IMG/VR virus record: IMGVR_UViG_3300021511_000028 | Span: 1-22,048 of that record | Strand: one strand, 5' to 3' | Source: a virus | DNA: 22,048 nucleotides | Shown: positions 1 to 6,488 of the stretch, piece by piece | Numbering within the stretch: position 1 is the stretch's first letter | Layout: every line of letters starts with the position of its first letter | Translations under genes and position numbers: made by a program | The notes under the pieces: model-generated | The model's input: the letters and a program-made list of their open reading frames with translations, nothing else | The model's database searches: none | Told to the model about the DNA's origin: nothing

Positions 1-396
1 GACTCCGGATCTACTCCGGACAAGGTCCGGACGTTGCCGGCTGAAAGTAAAGTAAAGAAATGGAATGGAAAGAAACCTAATAGTGCGCGCACCAATTCGC
101 CGGTCGTTATGACGATCCCAACCAAAGGCAACCCGGCGCAATTCGAAGTAACCGAGGAAATGGTTTCCGATTGGATCGAGTCGTTCCCGGGAATCGACGT
201 CGCCGACCAGATCAGGCGGGCGCGGCAATGGTGTATTGATAACCCGACGAAACGAAAAACCGCCCGCGGTTGCCGTGCGTTCCTTGGCCGTTGGATAGGT
301 AACACGAACGACCGAGGCCGTTTGCCTCAACCGCCCTCCGATTTCGGACGGGCCGAACCCTCGACCGAGTTTGGCAATGGCGACCAATCAATTTGA
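1..396 (+). CDS. Replication-initiator-type protein, C-terminal part (5' truncated)
   Basis: The frame is open from base 1 to the stop at 394-396, so the gene begins upstream of the window; a TTG at 34 is only an internal codon. The visible 131 residues hold a Lys/Asn-rich linker and then a compact helical C-terminal domain. That domain contains the pattern W-I-x-x-F-P-G-I-D-V, then W-C-x-D-N-P-T-K-R-K-T-A-R-G and F-L-x-x-W. This is the usual tail of phage replisome-organiser proteins, where it is thought to contact the helicase loader or helicase; their N-terminus normally binds origin DNA and is missing here. The next gene, a DnaC-like loader, overlaps the 3' end by 20 bases, which fits a replication pair. 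The family assignment rests on the motif only. Confidence 0.75.
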   Translation, partial: DSGSTPDKVRTLPAESKVKKWNGKKPNSARTNSPVVMTIPTKGNPAQFEVTEEMVSDWIESFPGIDVADQIRRARQWCIDNPTKRKTARGCRAFLGRWIGNTNDRGRLPQPPSDFGRAEPSTEFGNGDQSI

Positions 397-1081
397 GGCG
401 GCGGCCCAAAACGCGATCGAATTGTCGCGGTCCCGGTCGCGAGCCGAGATCGACGAATTCGAGGCCGAGGCCGAACGGCAGGCGCACGCCGCGCGAATTG
501 GCGCAATGTCTAGGTTTGGCGTTCCGAAACGGATCCGCGGCATGATTCCGGACGGGATATCGGATACTCGAGCAATCAAACGCGTCGTCGAATGGCACGG
601 CGAACAACAACGCGACGAATCGAATTGGTGCCTTGTCTTGTCGGCCCAACCGGGAACGGGAAAGTCGACCGCCGCCGGTGTTTGGTTATGGTTGCGAACC
701 GCCGGCGTCGTTGGGTTCAACGCATGCGAACGCGTGACACGTCCCGACCTCGGAACGTCGGCGAATGCGCAACGTTGGTTCTCGGCGTCCGAGATTGCGG
801 CCGCCTCTGGTTTCGACGGGTCGGTTGATTCGCTTTGCGCCATGCGCGCCCTCGTATTCGACGACCTCGGGACCGAGTACACGGATCGCCGCGGATACGT
901 CAAAACACGCCTCGACGTGATCATTGACTCGAGATATCGGGAATTCCGGCCGACGTTGATCACGACAAACCTAAACGTCGGAAGCTTTCGCGAACGGTAC
1001 GGCGAACGAGTCGCCGATCGATTGCGCGAGGGCGGCGCGTGGTTCGAATTCCAGGCCGGATCAATGAGGTCGGGAAAATGA
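377..1081 (+). CDS. DnaC-like helicase loader, AAA+ ATPase
   Basis: This 234-residue protein has a charged helical N-terminus (about residues 1-45) and an AAA+ ATPase core. Walker A is A-Q-P-G-T-G-K-S at 90-97, Walker B is F-D-D-L-G at 161-165, and the sensor-like segment T-T-N-L is at 196-199. These are typical of DnaC/IstB-type loaders, which place the replicative helicase on DNA; that role is family knowledge. I chose ATG 377 over TTG 371 because it is the better codon and has GAG at 366-368 at suitable spacing. The gene overlaps the replication protein upstream and meets the nuclease downstream through an ATGA junction. IstB of a transposon is unlikely because no transposase is present. 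Confidence 0.88.
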   Translation: MATNQFEAAAQNAIELSRSRSRAEIDEFEAEAERQAHAARIGAMSRFGVPKRIRGMIPDGISDTRAIKRVVEWHGEQQRDESNWCLVLSAQPGTGKSTAAGVWLWLRTAGVVGFNACERVTRPDLGTSANAQRWFSASEIAAASGFDGSVDSLCAMRALVFDDLGTEYTDRRGYVKTRLDVIIDSRYREFRPTLITTNLNVGSFRERYGERVADRLREGGAWFEFQAGSMRSGK

Positions 1082-1635
1082 CGGCAGGGATCCCGCTACC
1101 AACCGAACACGACGAACAAGCCGTTTTCGTCGAATGGCTGCGCTTGCGACGGATCCCGCATTTTGCGGTAGACAACGAACAACACCGCGGCGACGCGTTC
1201 GCCCTCGACGCATGGCGACGAAAACAAGGGTTCCAAGAGGGCGCGCCGGATTTGGTGATCCTAGCGTTGTCGCCCAAAACAAAACGACCGGTCGTCGTCG
1301 AAATGAAACGATCCGACGGCGGTTCCGGAATGTCGGACGCGCAACAATACGTCGCGGCGATCTGTCGGCGCCAAGGGTTCCATTACGTTTTAGCCGACGG
1401 CGCCGACGCTGCGATTTGCGCAATGGTCGACCTCGGGTTTGCCGTTTCGCGCGGTCCAATGTGGGAGATTTCGGAAAATGACAAGGCAACGATCAAACTA
1501 TTCGAAATGCAAAAGATGCGCGGCCGATCTCCTTTGGGCAAAATCAAAGGCCGGCAAATGGGTTCCGCTGGACGCGCAAAAAAGAAAATCAATACTCGTC
1601 GAGGTCAAAGGAAGCCTAGAAACGGGAACGGTTGA
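1078..1635 (+). CDS. VRR-NUC family nuclease with overlapping C-terminal tail
   Basis: The 185-residue product is a PD-(D/E)xK nuclease of the VRR-NUC type. It has Glu13 in the first helix, G-A-P-D-L at 55-59 (catalytic Asp58) and V-E-M-K-R at 74-78 (Glu75 and Lys77). VRR-NUC enzymes cut branched or flapped DNA, and in phages they sit in replication and recombination blocks, as here. ATG 1078 is set by the ATGA overlap with the helicase loader. The nuclease fold should end near residue 125-134. The remaining 50 or so residues are basic, low in complexity and read in another frame through the next gene, so they may be a lost-stop extension (see findings). Nuclease call firm; C-terminus doubtful. 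Confidence 0.85.
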   Translation: MTAGIPLPTEHDEQAVFVEWLRLRRIPHFAVDNEQHRGDAFALDAWRRKQGFQEGAPDLVILALSPKTKRPVVVEMKRSDGGSGMSDAQQYVAAICRRQGFHYVLADGADAAICAMVDLGFAVSRGPMWEISENDKATIKLFEMQKMRGRSPLGKIKGRQMGSAGRAKKKINTRRGQRKPRNGNG

Positions 1636-1765
1636 GATTACCGGAATGATCGACGGGTACATTCCGCATTGGGCAACGTGTCCATATGCCGACGAATTCA
1701 GAAAAGAGAAAACGACCAACCAACAACGGAGAACGCAGAATGGAAAAACAACGGACAATATTTGA
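1478..1765 (+). CDS. Small zinc-ribbon phage protein
   Basis: This 95-residue protein has C-K-R-C at 11-14 and H-W-A-T-C at 64-68, a Cys2-His-Cys set expected to bind one zinc ion. Between them lies a beta-rich segment with W-A-K-S-K-A-G-K-W-V-P-L-D. I recognise this arrangement from many small phage proteins beside replication nucleases; none has a function known to me. The start is the ATG in a GGAAAATGAC context, the same context as the nuclease start at 1078. The first 158 bases overlap the nuclease frame. The motifs show that this frame is the coding one there. The C-terminus is polar and overlaps the next gene by 26 bases. Confidence 0.82.
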   Translation: MTRQRSNYSKCKRCAADLLWAKSKAGKWVPLDAQKRKSILVEVKGSLETGTVEITGMIDGYIPHWATCPYADEFRKEKTTNQQRRTQNGKTTDNI

Positions 1766-2159
1766 TCACCGCCCGGAGGTCGCGAAACAACGCGCGGCCG
1801 ACAAGGATTTGACGCGTTGCGAACAATGGGAACGGTTCCACAAAGGCAACCCCGAGGTTTTCGCCGAATGCGTGAGGTTCGCACGAATCGCCCTCGAGCG
1901 CGGTTGGCGCAACGTCGGGTTCGCCCTCGTTTGGGAACGAATGCGTTGGTCGCGCCTCGAGACGAATTCTGGATCCGGATTCAAACTGAACAACAATTTC
2001 CAAGGGCGGTTCGCCCGGATCGTCATGCGACAAAACCCCGATCTCGTCGGTGTTTTCTCGTTGCGTCGTTTGCATTTCGATTGCGAGCCGTCTTGCCGCG
2101 TTTGTCGCGAATACGGATTTCGCGAGGATCAACGCGCGATTTTGGGGGTTGCGATATGA
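1740..2159 (+). CDS. Conserved phage protein of unknown function
   Basis: The protein has 139 residues. It shows the pattern W-x-x-F-H-x-x-N-P-x-V-F followed by a helix, then E-R-M-R-W and G-F-K-L-N-N-N-F-x-x-R-F-A-R. This combination occurs in small conserved phage proteins of replication regions, but I know of no assigned activity. The Asn-rich G-x-K-L-N-N-N core with flanking Arg residues could contact nucleic acid; that is inference. ATG 1740 has an ideal GGAGA at 1728-1732, seven bases upstream, so the longer in-frame start at 1686 is unlikely. It ends in an ATGA overlap with the next gene. The end contains C-R-V-C, which alone does not make a zinc site. Confidence 0.8.
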   Translation: MEKQRTIFDHRPEVAKQRAADKDLTRCEQWERFHKGNPEVFAECVRFARIALERGWRNVGFALVWERMRWSRLETNSGSGFKLNNNFQGRFARIVMRQNPDLVGVFSLRRLHFDCEPSCRVCREYGFREDQRAILGVAI

Positions 2160-2596
2160 ACGCCAACGACTTGATCGAAAAACTCCGACCTATCGCGCGC
2201 GACCTCGACGACCTCGATCGATTGTTGGCGCATGCCTCGGCGGTCGTTTCGTCTTGCGGTGAACCCATGCCGGCGGAACATATCGCCCAAATGTCGCGAC
2301 GCGCCTCTGCCGCCCTCGATATGCTGATCCTCGACCTTGACCGACCGCAACGGGCCGGATCGATACACGACACGGTCGCGGATATTGTCGGCGATTACTT
2401 GAAGAAAAACGGATTCGACGGTCTCTATTGCGCCGGCGAATGCGCGTGCGAGGCCGACGACCTCGCGCCATGCGATCAATTAGGCTTGGATTGTTCGCCC
2501 GGGTTCAAGTCGCCATGCCTTGGCGGTGACGATTGCCCTCTTGATTGCGATTGCGGATTTCATATCGGCCCGGAAAAACGCGAGGTGTCGCCATGA
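2156..2596 (+). CDS. Cysteine-rich conserved phage protein
   Basis: The 146-residue protein has two halves. Residues 1-95 are helical and acidic, with heptad-like Leu/Ile/Asp spacing. The last 50 residues hold nine cysteines, beginning G-L-Y-C-A-G-E-C-A-C-E and ending D-C-P-L-D-C-D-C-G-F. That density suggests one or two bound metal ions or an iron-sulfur cluster, which is inference. Similar Y-C-x-x-E-C-x-C-E tails occur on small phage proteins of unknown role. The start is fixed by the ATGA overlap with the upstream gene, although this frame is open further upstream through the neighbour. The stop overlaps the next start in the same way, so the three genes are probably translationally coupled. 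Confidence 0.8.
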   Translation: MNANDLIEKLRPIARDLDDLDRLLAHASAVVSSCGEPMPAEHIAQMSRRASAALDMLILDLDRPQRAGSIHDTVADIVGDYLKKNGFDGLYCAGECACEADDLAPCDQLGLDCSPGFKSPCLGGDDCPLDCDCGFHIGPEKREVSP

Positions 2597-2946
2597 AAAA
2601 CGCCCTCGTGTATATCGCCGGGCCGTTCCGGGGCGCGAACGCCTGGGAGGTCGAAAACAACATTCGCGACGCCGAGTCGTACGGATTCAAAGTCGCCGAG
2701 ATTGGCGCGGTTCCGGTGATCCCGCATACCATGTACCGATTTTGGGACGGGACGTTGACCGACGAATTTTGGTTGGCCGCGACCCTCGAAACAATGCGCC
2801 GTTGTGACGCGGTGTTGTTGTTGCCGAATTGGAAACGGTCGACCGGCTCGAAAGCAGAAAAGGCCGAGGCGATACGACTCGGAATGCCGGTGTTTGAATC
2901 GCAACCATTCCTTGCGTTGCGTAAATGGTTGGAGGCGTTGCCATGA
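2593..2946 (+). CDS. DUF4406 / nucleoside 2-deoxyribosyltransferase-like protein
   Basis: The 117-residue product begins with a beta strand and the loop Y-I-A-G-P-F-R-G (residues 7-14). It continues with V-I-P-H-T-M-Y, D-A-V-L-L-L-P-N-W, then a Ser-Gly-Lys-Ala-Glu stretch and G-x-P-V-F. This is the Rossmann-like layout of DUF4406 and the nucleoside 2-deoxyribosyltransferase superfamily. Relatives cleave or transfer the sugar of (deoxy)nucleosides, but many DUF4406 phage proteins are untested, so the reaction here is open. ATG 2593 overlaps the previous stop (ATGA), and the gene ends in an ATGA overlap with the methyltransferase. Together with that neighbour it suggests nucleotide or DNA modification, which is inference. 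Confidence 0.82.
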   Translation: MKNALVYIAGPFRGANAWEVENNIRDAESYGFKVAEIGAVPVIPHTMYRFWDGTLTDEFWLAATLETMRRCDAVLLLPNWKRSTGSKAEKAEAIRLGMPVFESQPFLALRKWLEALP

Positions 2947-3749
2947 CCGCCGACAAATGGGTTTCGAAATGCGGCCTAATCGAGTTGCGGTTTGGTCGTT
3001 GGCAAGACGTGTTGAACCGCGGGCGCGCCTCGGCGATTCTCACCGATCCGCCATTCTCCGGGCGAACGCATGCCGGGCACAATGCCGGCCAAGCCAACGC
3101 GAAAAGGCAAGACGGCGGAAAACACGATCCGGATTGCGACATTGTGAGATTCGGCCCGGACGGTAACGAATTTCCTACATTGTGCACCTGTAGCCGCGGA
3201 AAAGAAAAACGCGATCTCGAGTATTCGGAATTTGACGCGGAAAAAATCGCCGAGTTTGTGTCGCATTGGTCGGCGCGTTGCGCTGGATGGATCGCGGCCA
3301 TGACGTCGCACGATTTGATCCCGTTTTGGGAGGAATCGTTGACCGAGGCGGAACGATACGTGTTCGCGCCGATTCCTTGCGTGATCCCTGGTATGACCTG
3401 TAGGCGAACGGGCGACGGTCCCTCGAATTGGTGCGTTTGGTTGAACGTGTCGAGACCGCGGAACGAGGAATTTGGACGCTGGGGCACATTGCCCGGCGTC
3501 TATTTCGGAGGCCGTGACCAAAACAAACACATAGGCGGAAAACCGGTCGACCTCGTGTCGGCAATCGTGCGCGACTATACGAGGCACGGCGATCTGATTT
3601 GTGATCCGTTTGCAGGGTTCGGAACGACCTTGATTGCCGCCGCCATGAATGGCCGACGCGCAATTGGGGCCGAGGCCGACCGCGAAACGTTCGAAAAGGC
3701 GATCGAGCGAATGTCGCGAGGGTACACGCCGGTAATGTTCGTCGAATGA
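2943..3749 (+). CDS. Beta-class DNA methyltransferase (N6-adenine or N4-cytosine)
   Basis: The 268-residue protein carries the catalytic motif D-P-P-F at 35-38 and, near the C-terminus, the S-adenosylmethionine-binding motif D-P-F-A-G-F-G-T-T at 221-229. Motif IV before motif I defines the beta group of amino-methyltransferases, which methylate adenine N6 or cytosine N4 in specific sites; the target cannot be read from sequence. The region just after motif IV (about residues 40-95) holds a Cys, then C-T-C, and many charges; it may be a small metal-binding or target-recognition insert. No restriction endonuclease is adjacent, so this is an orphan phage enzyme, probably protecting phage DNA from host restriction. 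It is joined to both neighbours by ATGA overlaps. Confidence 0.9.
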   Translation: MTADKWVSKCGLIELRFGRWQDVLNRGRASAILTDPPFSGRTHAGHNAGQANAKRQDGGKHDPDCDIVRFGPDGNEFPTLCTCSRGKEKRDLEYSEFDAEKIAEFVSHWSARCAGWIAAMTSHDLIPFWEESLTEAERYVFAPIPCVIPGMTCRRTGDGPSNWCVWLNVSRPRNEEFGRWGTLPGVYFGGRDQNKHIGGKPVDLVSAIVRDYTRHGDLICDPFAGFGTTLIAAAMNGRRAIGAEADRETFEKAIERMSRGYTPVMFVE

Positions 3750-4033
3750 AACGCGCCGGTTGGATACTCGGCGCCGGCGTGTTGATCGGATATTTGATCG
3801 GGTCATTCGCCGGCGCCCGCGCCGAACGCCTCGCATGCGACGCCCGCAACGCCGAGGTCGCGATCCTTGCGTTTCGATTGGAACGACGAGCCAACGCGAT
3901 CACGGAATCGATCAAAAAGGCCGAGTCGGTTGCGGTGATCTGGCATGACCGCGCCGCCTATTTTCAACAACTCTATGTCGAGGAATGGAACGCGCGCCGC
4001 GGTAGGACAACGCCGGCCGGTTTGCTACATTGA
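3746..4033 (+). CDS. Small membrane-anchored protein
   Basis: This 95-residue protein begins with two basic residues and then one hydrophobic, glycine-rich segment (about residues 5-24, with G-x-G-x-x-x-G spacing). A charged, probably helical region of about 65 residues follows. The layout predicts a single-pass inner-membrane protein with the C-terminal part on one side. It could resemble an inner spanin or a superinfection-exclusion protein, but no endolysin, holin or overlapping outer-spanin gene is near, so I do not assign either. ATG 3746 overlaps the methyltransferase stop, which makes the gene part of the same translational chain. It ends four bases before the small terminase. Confidence 0.7.
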   Translation: MKRAGWILGAGVLIGYLIGSFAGARAERLACDARNAEVAILAFRLERRANAITESIKKAESVAVIWHDRAAYFQQLYVEEWNARRGRTTPAGLLH

Positions 4034-4037
4034 CAAC

Positions 4038-4700
4038 ATGACAACACGAAAAAAGAAAACGCCAGCCAAACGGGCGCCGGCCAAGAAAAAGACGACTCGA
4101 AAAAAGGCCGCCAAAAAACCGACCCGCAAGAAAAAGGCGAAAGGCAAACAAGGCCCGAGGAAACGGCGCGAGGTTCCCAAAGGAATGTCGGCCGAGGAAA
4201 TGGCCGATTTGTTGGAGTCGAAACCGCCCGAGGAAAAACGGAGGTTCGGCGGTCCAATTGCCGCGTCGAAAATGACACCTAAAAAAAGGGCGGCATTCCT
4301 CGAGGCGTTGGCGGAATCGGGCAACGTGTCGGAGGCATGCGGGATCGCGGTCGTGTCGCGCGATTGCGTCTATCGGTTGCGAAAGGCCGACAAGGAATTT
4401 GCGGCAATGTGGGAAACCGCGATCGAGATCGCTTGCGACTCGTTGGAATTGGAGGCGAGGCGACGCGCAAAAGAGGGTTGGCTAGAACCGGTCCATTGGC
4501 AGGGTATCCCTATGTCGGTAGTCCGGAAATATTCCGACACGTTGTTGATCTTCCTATTGAAGGGGGCCAACCCGGAGAAATATCGAGAACGATTCGACGT
4601 CGCCGCGCGGCAACGAGTCGAGACCGAGGCAACGATCATATTCTACCCGTCAAACGGCCGCGAGGTCGGCGACGAAACAGAAACGGAGAACGCGAAATGA
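4038..4700 (+). CDS. Terminase small subunit with H1-like basic tail
   Basis: The 220-residue protein has an N-terminal tail (residues 3-47) made mostly of Lys, Arg, Ala, Pro and Thr, like histone H1 tails. The helical domain at about 86-125 carries the pattern F-L-x-A-L-A-E-S-G-N-V-S-E-A-C, then S-x-x-x-V-Y-R-L-R. That helix-turn-helix is typical of phage small terminase subunits, which recognise the packaging site and load the large subunit. The later N-P-E-K-Y-R-E-R is also usual for the family. ATG 4038 follows the previous stop; TGACAACA is directly repeated at 4031-4046 across the stop and start. A weak SD means expression may depend on coupling. The large subunit is separated by seven genes, which is unusual. 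Confidence 0.85.
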   Translation: MTTRKKKTPAKRAPAKKKTTRKKAAKKPTRKKKAKGKQGPRKRREVPKGMSAEEMADLLESKPPEEKRRFGGPIAASKMTPKKRAAFLEALAESGNVSEACGIAVVSRDCVYRLRKADKEFAAMWETAIEIACDSLELEARRRAKEGWLEPVHWQGIPMSVVRKYSDTLLIFLLKGANPEKYRERFDVAARQRVETEATIIFYPSNGREVGDETETENAK

Positions 4701-4870
4701 ACGACAAGAAACCGAAACCCGTATTCCTCGACGTGATCGAATTCTCGACCGGCGAGGTCGTTCACACCGTCAAAACAACGCGCGGCAAACAAGACAAGGT
4801 CGAGGCCGGATTGTTGCGAAACATGGATCTCGAACGGTTCACCGTGCGCGAACGCGAGGTGTCGGAATGA
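4697..4870 (+). CDS. Small conserved phage protein, 57 residues
   Basis: The protein has a short beta hairpin with S-T-G-E-V-V-H-T-V-K, then a helix with K-V-E-A-G-L-L-R-N-M-D, and a final strand F-T-V-R-E. I have seen this pattern in tiny phage proteins; no function is known to me. It starts in an ATGA overlap with the small terminase and has GGAGA upstream at 4686-4690, so it is well expressed in principle. It ends in another ATGA overlap. The compact alpha/beta fold with no extra tail suggests a single-domain binding protein, which is inference. Confidence 0.72.
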   Translation: MNDKKPKPVFLDVIEFSTGEVVHTVKTTRGKQDKVEAGLLRNMDLERFTVREREVSE

Positions 4871-5244
4871 AATTCCCGCGTCTAAGTAGCCGGGTCGAAA
4901 TGATCGAGGAAACAAAAAAGGCTATCGAGAAAATCCCGCGCGAATGGTTGCGGTCTGGATGGCATGGGCCGGCGGCCGTGTTCAATCGAGTTGACGGCCG
5001 ACGCGTTTTGTTCGGCGTCGAATTTCACGACGACGGAAAATGGCAACACCTCAGTTTGTCACGGCCGGACCGCAACCCGTCGTGGATAGAATTGCGTGAG
5101 GCAAAAAATGTATTCATGGGGCCCGAGGCGACCGCGATCCAGATTGCGCCGCCCGAGTCCGAATATGTGAACGAACACAGATTTTGCTTCCACCTTTGGC
5201 GGTATCTCGACGGTCCGTTGTGGCCGGTCGAGTTGCGAAAATAG
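4867..5244 (+). CDS. DUF7694-like phage protein
   Basis: This 125-residue protein is rich in aromatic residues and beta strands. It contains W-Q-H-L-S-L-S-R-P-D-R-N-P-S-W, then E-A-K-N-V-F-M-G, and near the end F-H-L-W. These match the general plan of the DUF7694 family of small phage proteins, which has no known biochemical role. The family name is from memory and is the uncertain part. ATG 4867 overlaps the previous stop (ATGA). The stop at 5242-5244 lies beside the Shine-Dalgarno sequence of the next gene. Its position between the two terminase genes is not explained by packaging. Confidence 0.68.
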   Translation: MKFPRLSSRVEMIEETKKAIEKIPREWLRSGWHGPAAVFNRVDGRRVLFGVEFHDDGKWQHLSLSRPDRNPSWIELREAKNVFMGPEATAIQIAPPESEYVNEHRFCFHLWRYLDGPLWPVELRK

Positions 5245-5255
5245 GAGAATGCGAA

Positions 5256-5528
5256 ATGAATCTTGAACGCGCGATTTTCTCGCGCCTTGGCGGGCCGTAC
5301 ATAACAAGGGGGATTCTCGCCGATTCGTGTGGGTTCCGCCGAAACCTCGTCGTCGGCGGTCGCAAGGTGTTGATCCAATGGCGCGACCCGCAAAACCCGC
5401 TTGGCCGTTTCGGCGGCGGTTGGCAATACGAGGCCGGGATTCAGATCGGCGGGTCGACGGTGATCGTCAACCTCGGCGTTTTCTCGGTCCGTATCGACAG
5501 ACGGAGGCGCAAAAATGGCAATTCTTGA
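5256..5528 (+). CDS. Hypothetical protein, 90 residues
   Basis: I do not recognise this protein. It appears mostly beta-stranded, with Arg, Gly and Val patches (G-G-R-K-V-L-I-Q-W and G-S-T-V-I-V-N-L-G-V-F-S-V-R-I) and a basic C-terminal R-R-R-R-K. There is no signal peptide or membrane segment. The start is supported by AGGAGA at 5243-5248, seven bases before ATG 5256; the longer in-frame start at 5184 would lie inside the previous gene. The last 14 bases overlap the next gene. It belongs to the row of small genes between the terminase subunits. Confidence 0.65.
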   Translation: MNLERAIFSRLGGPYITRGILADSCGFRRNLVVGGRKVLIQWRDPQNPLGRFGGGWQYEAGIQIGGSTVIVNLGVFSVRIDRRRRKNGNS

Positions 5529-5721
5529 CGGCGACGATTGCCGACGCCTTGCGAATTGGTATCGAGACGAATTGACGTTTTTACGTTGGTTCGGCGAGGC
5601 CGTCGCGGATCATGATTGGCGGCGCGCGCACGAGTTAATAAACGAACGCCGCGACGTTGTTGGCGCACAAATCAAGGTACTAGCCGACGCCGTCGGCGTC
5701 GAAACGGGACGGAGCAAATAA
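5515..5721 (+). CDS. Hypothetical helical protein, 68 residues
   Basis: This small protein is not recognised. It looks entirely helical: an acidic first helix with R-R-L-A-N-W-Y-R-D-E-L, a second with D-W-R-R-A-H-E-L-I-N-E-R-R, and a third at the C-terminus. Two or three amphipathic helices of this kind often dimerise; that is inference. ATG 5515 lies within the 3' end of the previous gene, with GGAGG at 5503-5507 upstream, which supports it. The TAA stop is followed one base later by the next start. Confidence 0.62.
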   Translation: MAILDGDDCRRLANWYRDELTFLRWFGEAVADHDWRRAHELINERRDVVGAQIKVLADAVGVETGRSK

Positions 5722-5722
5722 A

Positions 5723-6052
5723 ATGTCGAGATTCGTAATCGAATGGCAAAGAACAGCGGAGCGCGCACACGAAATATCCAGGCTACACGGATTTTGGGAG
5801 AACGAACGGAACGACGGCGAGGCGATCGCCTTGTGTCATTCCGAGTTATCCGAGGCGTTGGAGGCAATGCGACACGGCAACCCGAGATCGAAAGCGATCC
5901 CGTCGCATAGCCAAGTAACCGAGGAATTGGCCGACCTTGTGATCAGGGTAATGGATCTTTCGCACGCCAGAGGTTGGCTCGTTGGCGACGCGGTCGTTGC
6001 AAAAATGGCGGTCAACGAAACGCGCCCACACAAACACGACAAGGAATTTTGA
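5723..6052 (+). CDS. MazG-like nucleotide pyrophosphohydrolase
   Basis: The 109-residue protein has the all-alpha NTP-pyrophosphohydrolase pattern: F-W-E-N-E-R-N-D-G-E, then H-S-E-L-S-E-A-L-E-A, and later E-E-L-A-D-L-V-I-R-V-M-D. The ExxE and ExxD acidic pairs normally bind magnesium. The family hydrolyses nucleoside triphosphates or alarmones to monophosphate and pyrophosphate, and phage versions are thought to reset nucleotide pools or lower ppGpp-type signals. The substrate here is unknown. ATG 5723 has GGAG at 5711-5714, eight bases away. It is the clearest enzyme in the cassette that separates the two terminase genes and has no evident link to packaging. Confidence 0.82.
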   Translation: MSRFVIEWQRTAERAHEISRLHGFWENERNDGEAIALCHSELSEALEAMRHGNPRSKAIPSHSQVTEELADLVIRVMDLSHARGWLVGDAVVAKMAVNETRPHKHDKEF

Positions 6053-6054
6053 AA

Positions 6055-6201
6055 ATGAAGGCGAACAACAAACGCGCCGTTTGTTCGGAATGCGGCGACG
6101 GCAAGCCGAGGCATACACCCGAAAAGAAAACGACGGCGAAAGGATCTCGCGCACAAACACGCGAACGATTTTGCCGGCGTTGCTGGGAGAGCAGAAAATG
6201 A
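6055..6201 (+). CDS. Tiny CxxC...CxxC zinc-finger protein
   Basis: The 48-residue product has C-S-E-C at 10-13 and C-R-R-C at 40-43, separated by a 26-residue basic loop rich in Lys, Thr and Arg. This should form one zinc site. Its net positive charge suggests nucleic-acid binding or an adaptor role, which is inference. AAGGA at 6040-6044 lies upstream of ATG 6055, and the gene ends in an ATGA overlap with the next one. Longer reading into upstream codons in this frame would run through the pyrophosphohydrolase gene and is not supported. Confidence 0.72.
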   Translation: MKANNKRAVCSECGDGKPRHTPEKKTTAKGSRAQTRERFCRRCWESRK

Positions 6202-6488
6202 ACGACAGAGAAACAGACCCAAACGAAACCGCAAATGATGCAATGGCTATGGTTTGCGAATTCCTCGATTCGTTGTTGTTCCCGAATGAAACGGCGGGAA
6301 CGACCGACGAGCCGTTGATCGGTTTGTGGGCGCGATCGCCCGGTGATTCAGAGGTCAAATTGATTAACGCCGACGGCCTCGTTGAATTCGTCGCAATGCG
6401 ACTCGGCGAAAACGATTTGGTGCGCAAGGCCGTTACCGTTGCGGCAAGCCGTTGGACGGCCGACCAACGGAGAATCGCGACGCCATGA
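6198..6488 (+). CDS. Hypothetical protein, 96 residues
   Basis: I do not recognise this protein. It is acidic at the N-terminus (many Asp, Glu, Asn and Thr), has a short hydrophobic helix M-V-C-E-F-L-D-S-L-L-F, and ends with a helix-rich segment containing V-E-F-V-A-M-R-L and V-A-A-S-R-W. No catalytic motif is visible. ATG 6198 overlaps the previous stop (ATGA). It is the last small gene before the large terminase. Its stop, at 6486-6488, overlaps the ATG of a five-codon reading frame (6485-6502) that ends one base before the terminase start. Confidence 0.65.
   Translation: MNDRETDPNETANDAMAMVCEFLDSLLFPNETAGTTDEPLIGLWARSPGDSEVKLINADGLVEFVAMRLGENDLVRKAVTVAASRWTADQRRIATP

Noticed and set aside
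2976-3836. A 286-codon open frame on the - strand across the methyltransferase
   Set aside because: Arg-rich composition with no motif, opposite a gene with catalytic motifs in place.
5723-6488. A toxin-antitoxin pair or new defence operon in the small-gene cassette
   Set aside because: No toxin fold or typical pair arrangement is visible; only the MazG-like enzyme and the zinc protein have recognisable motifs.
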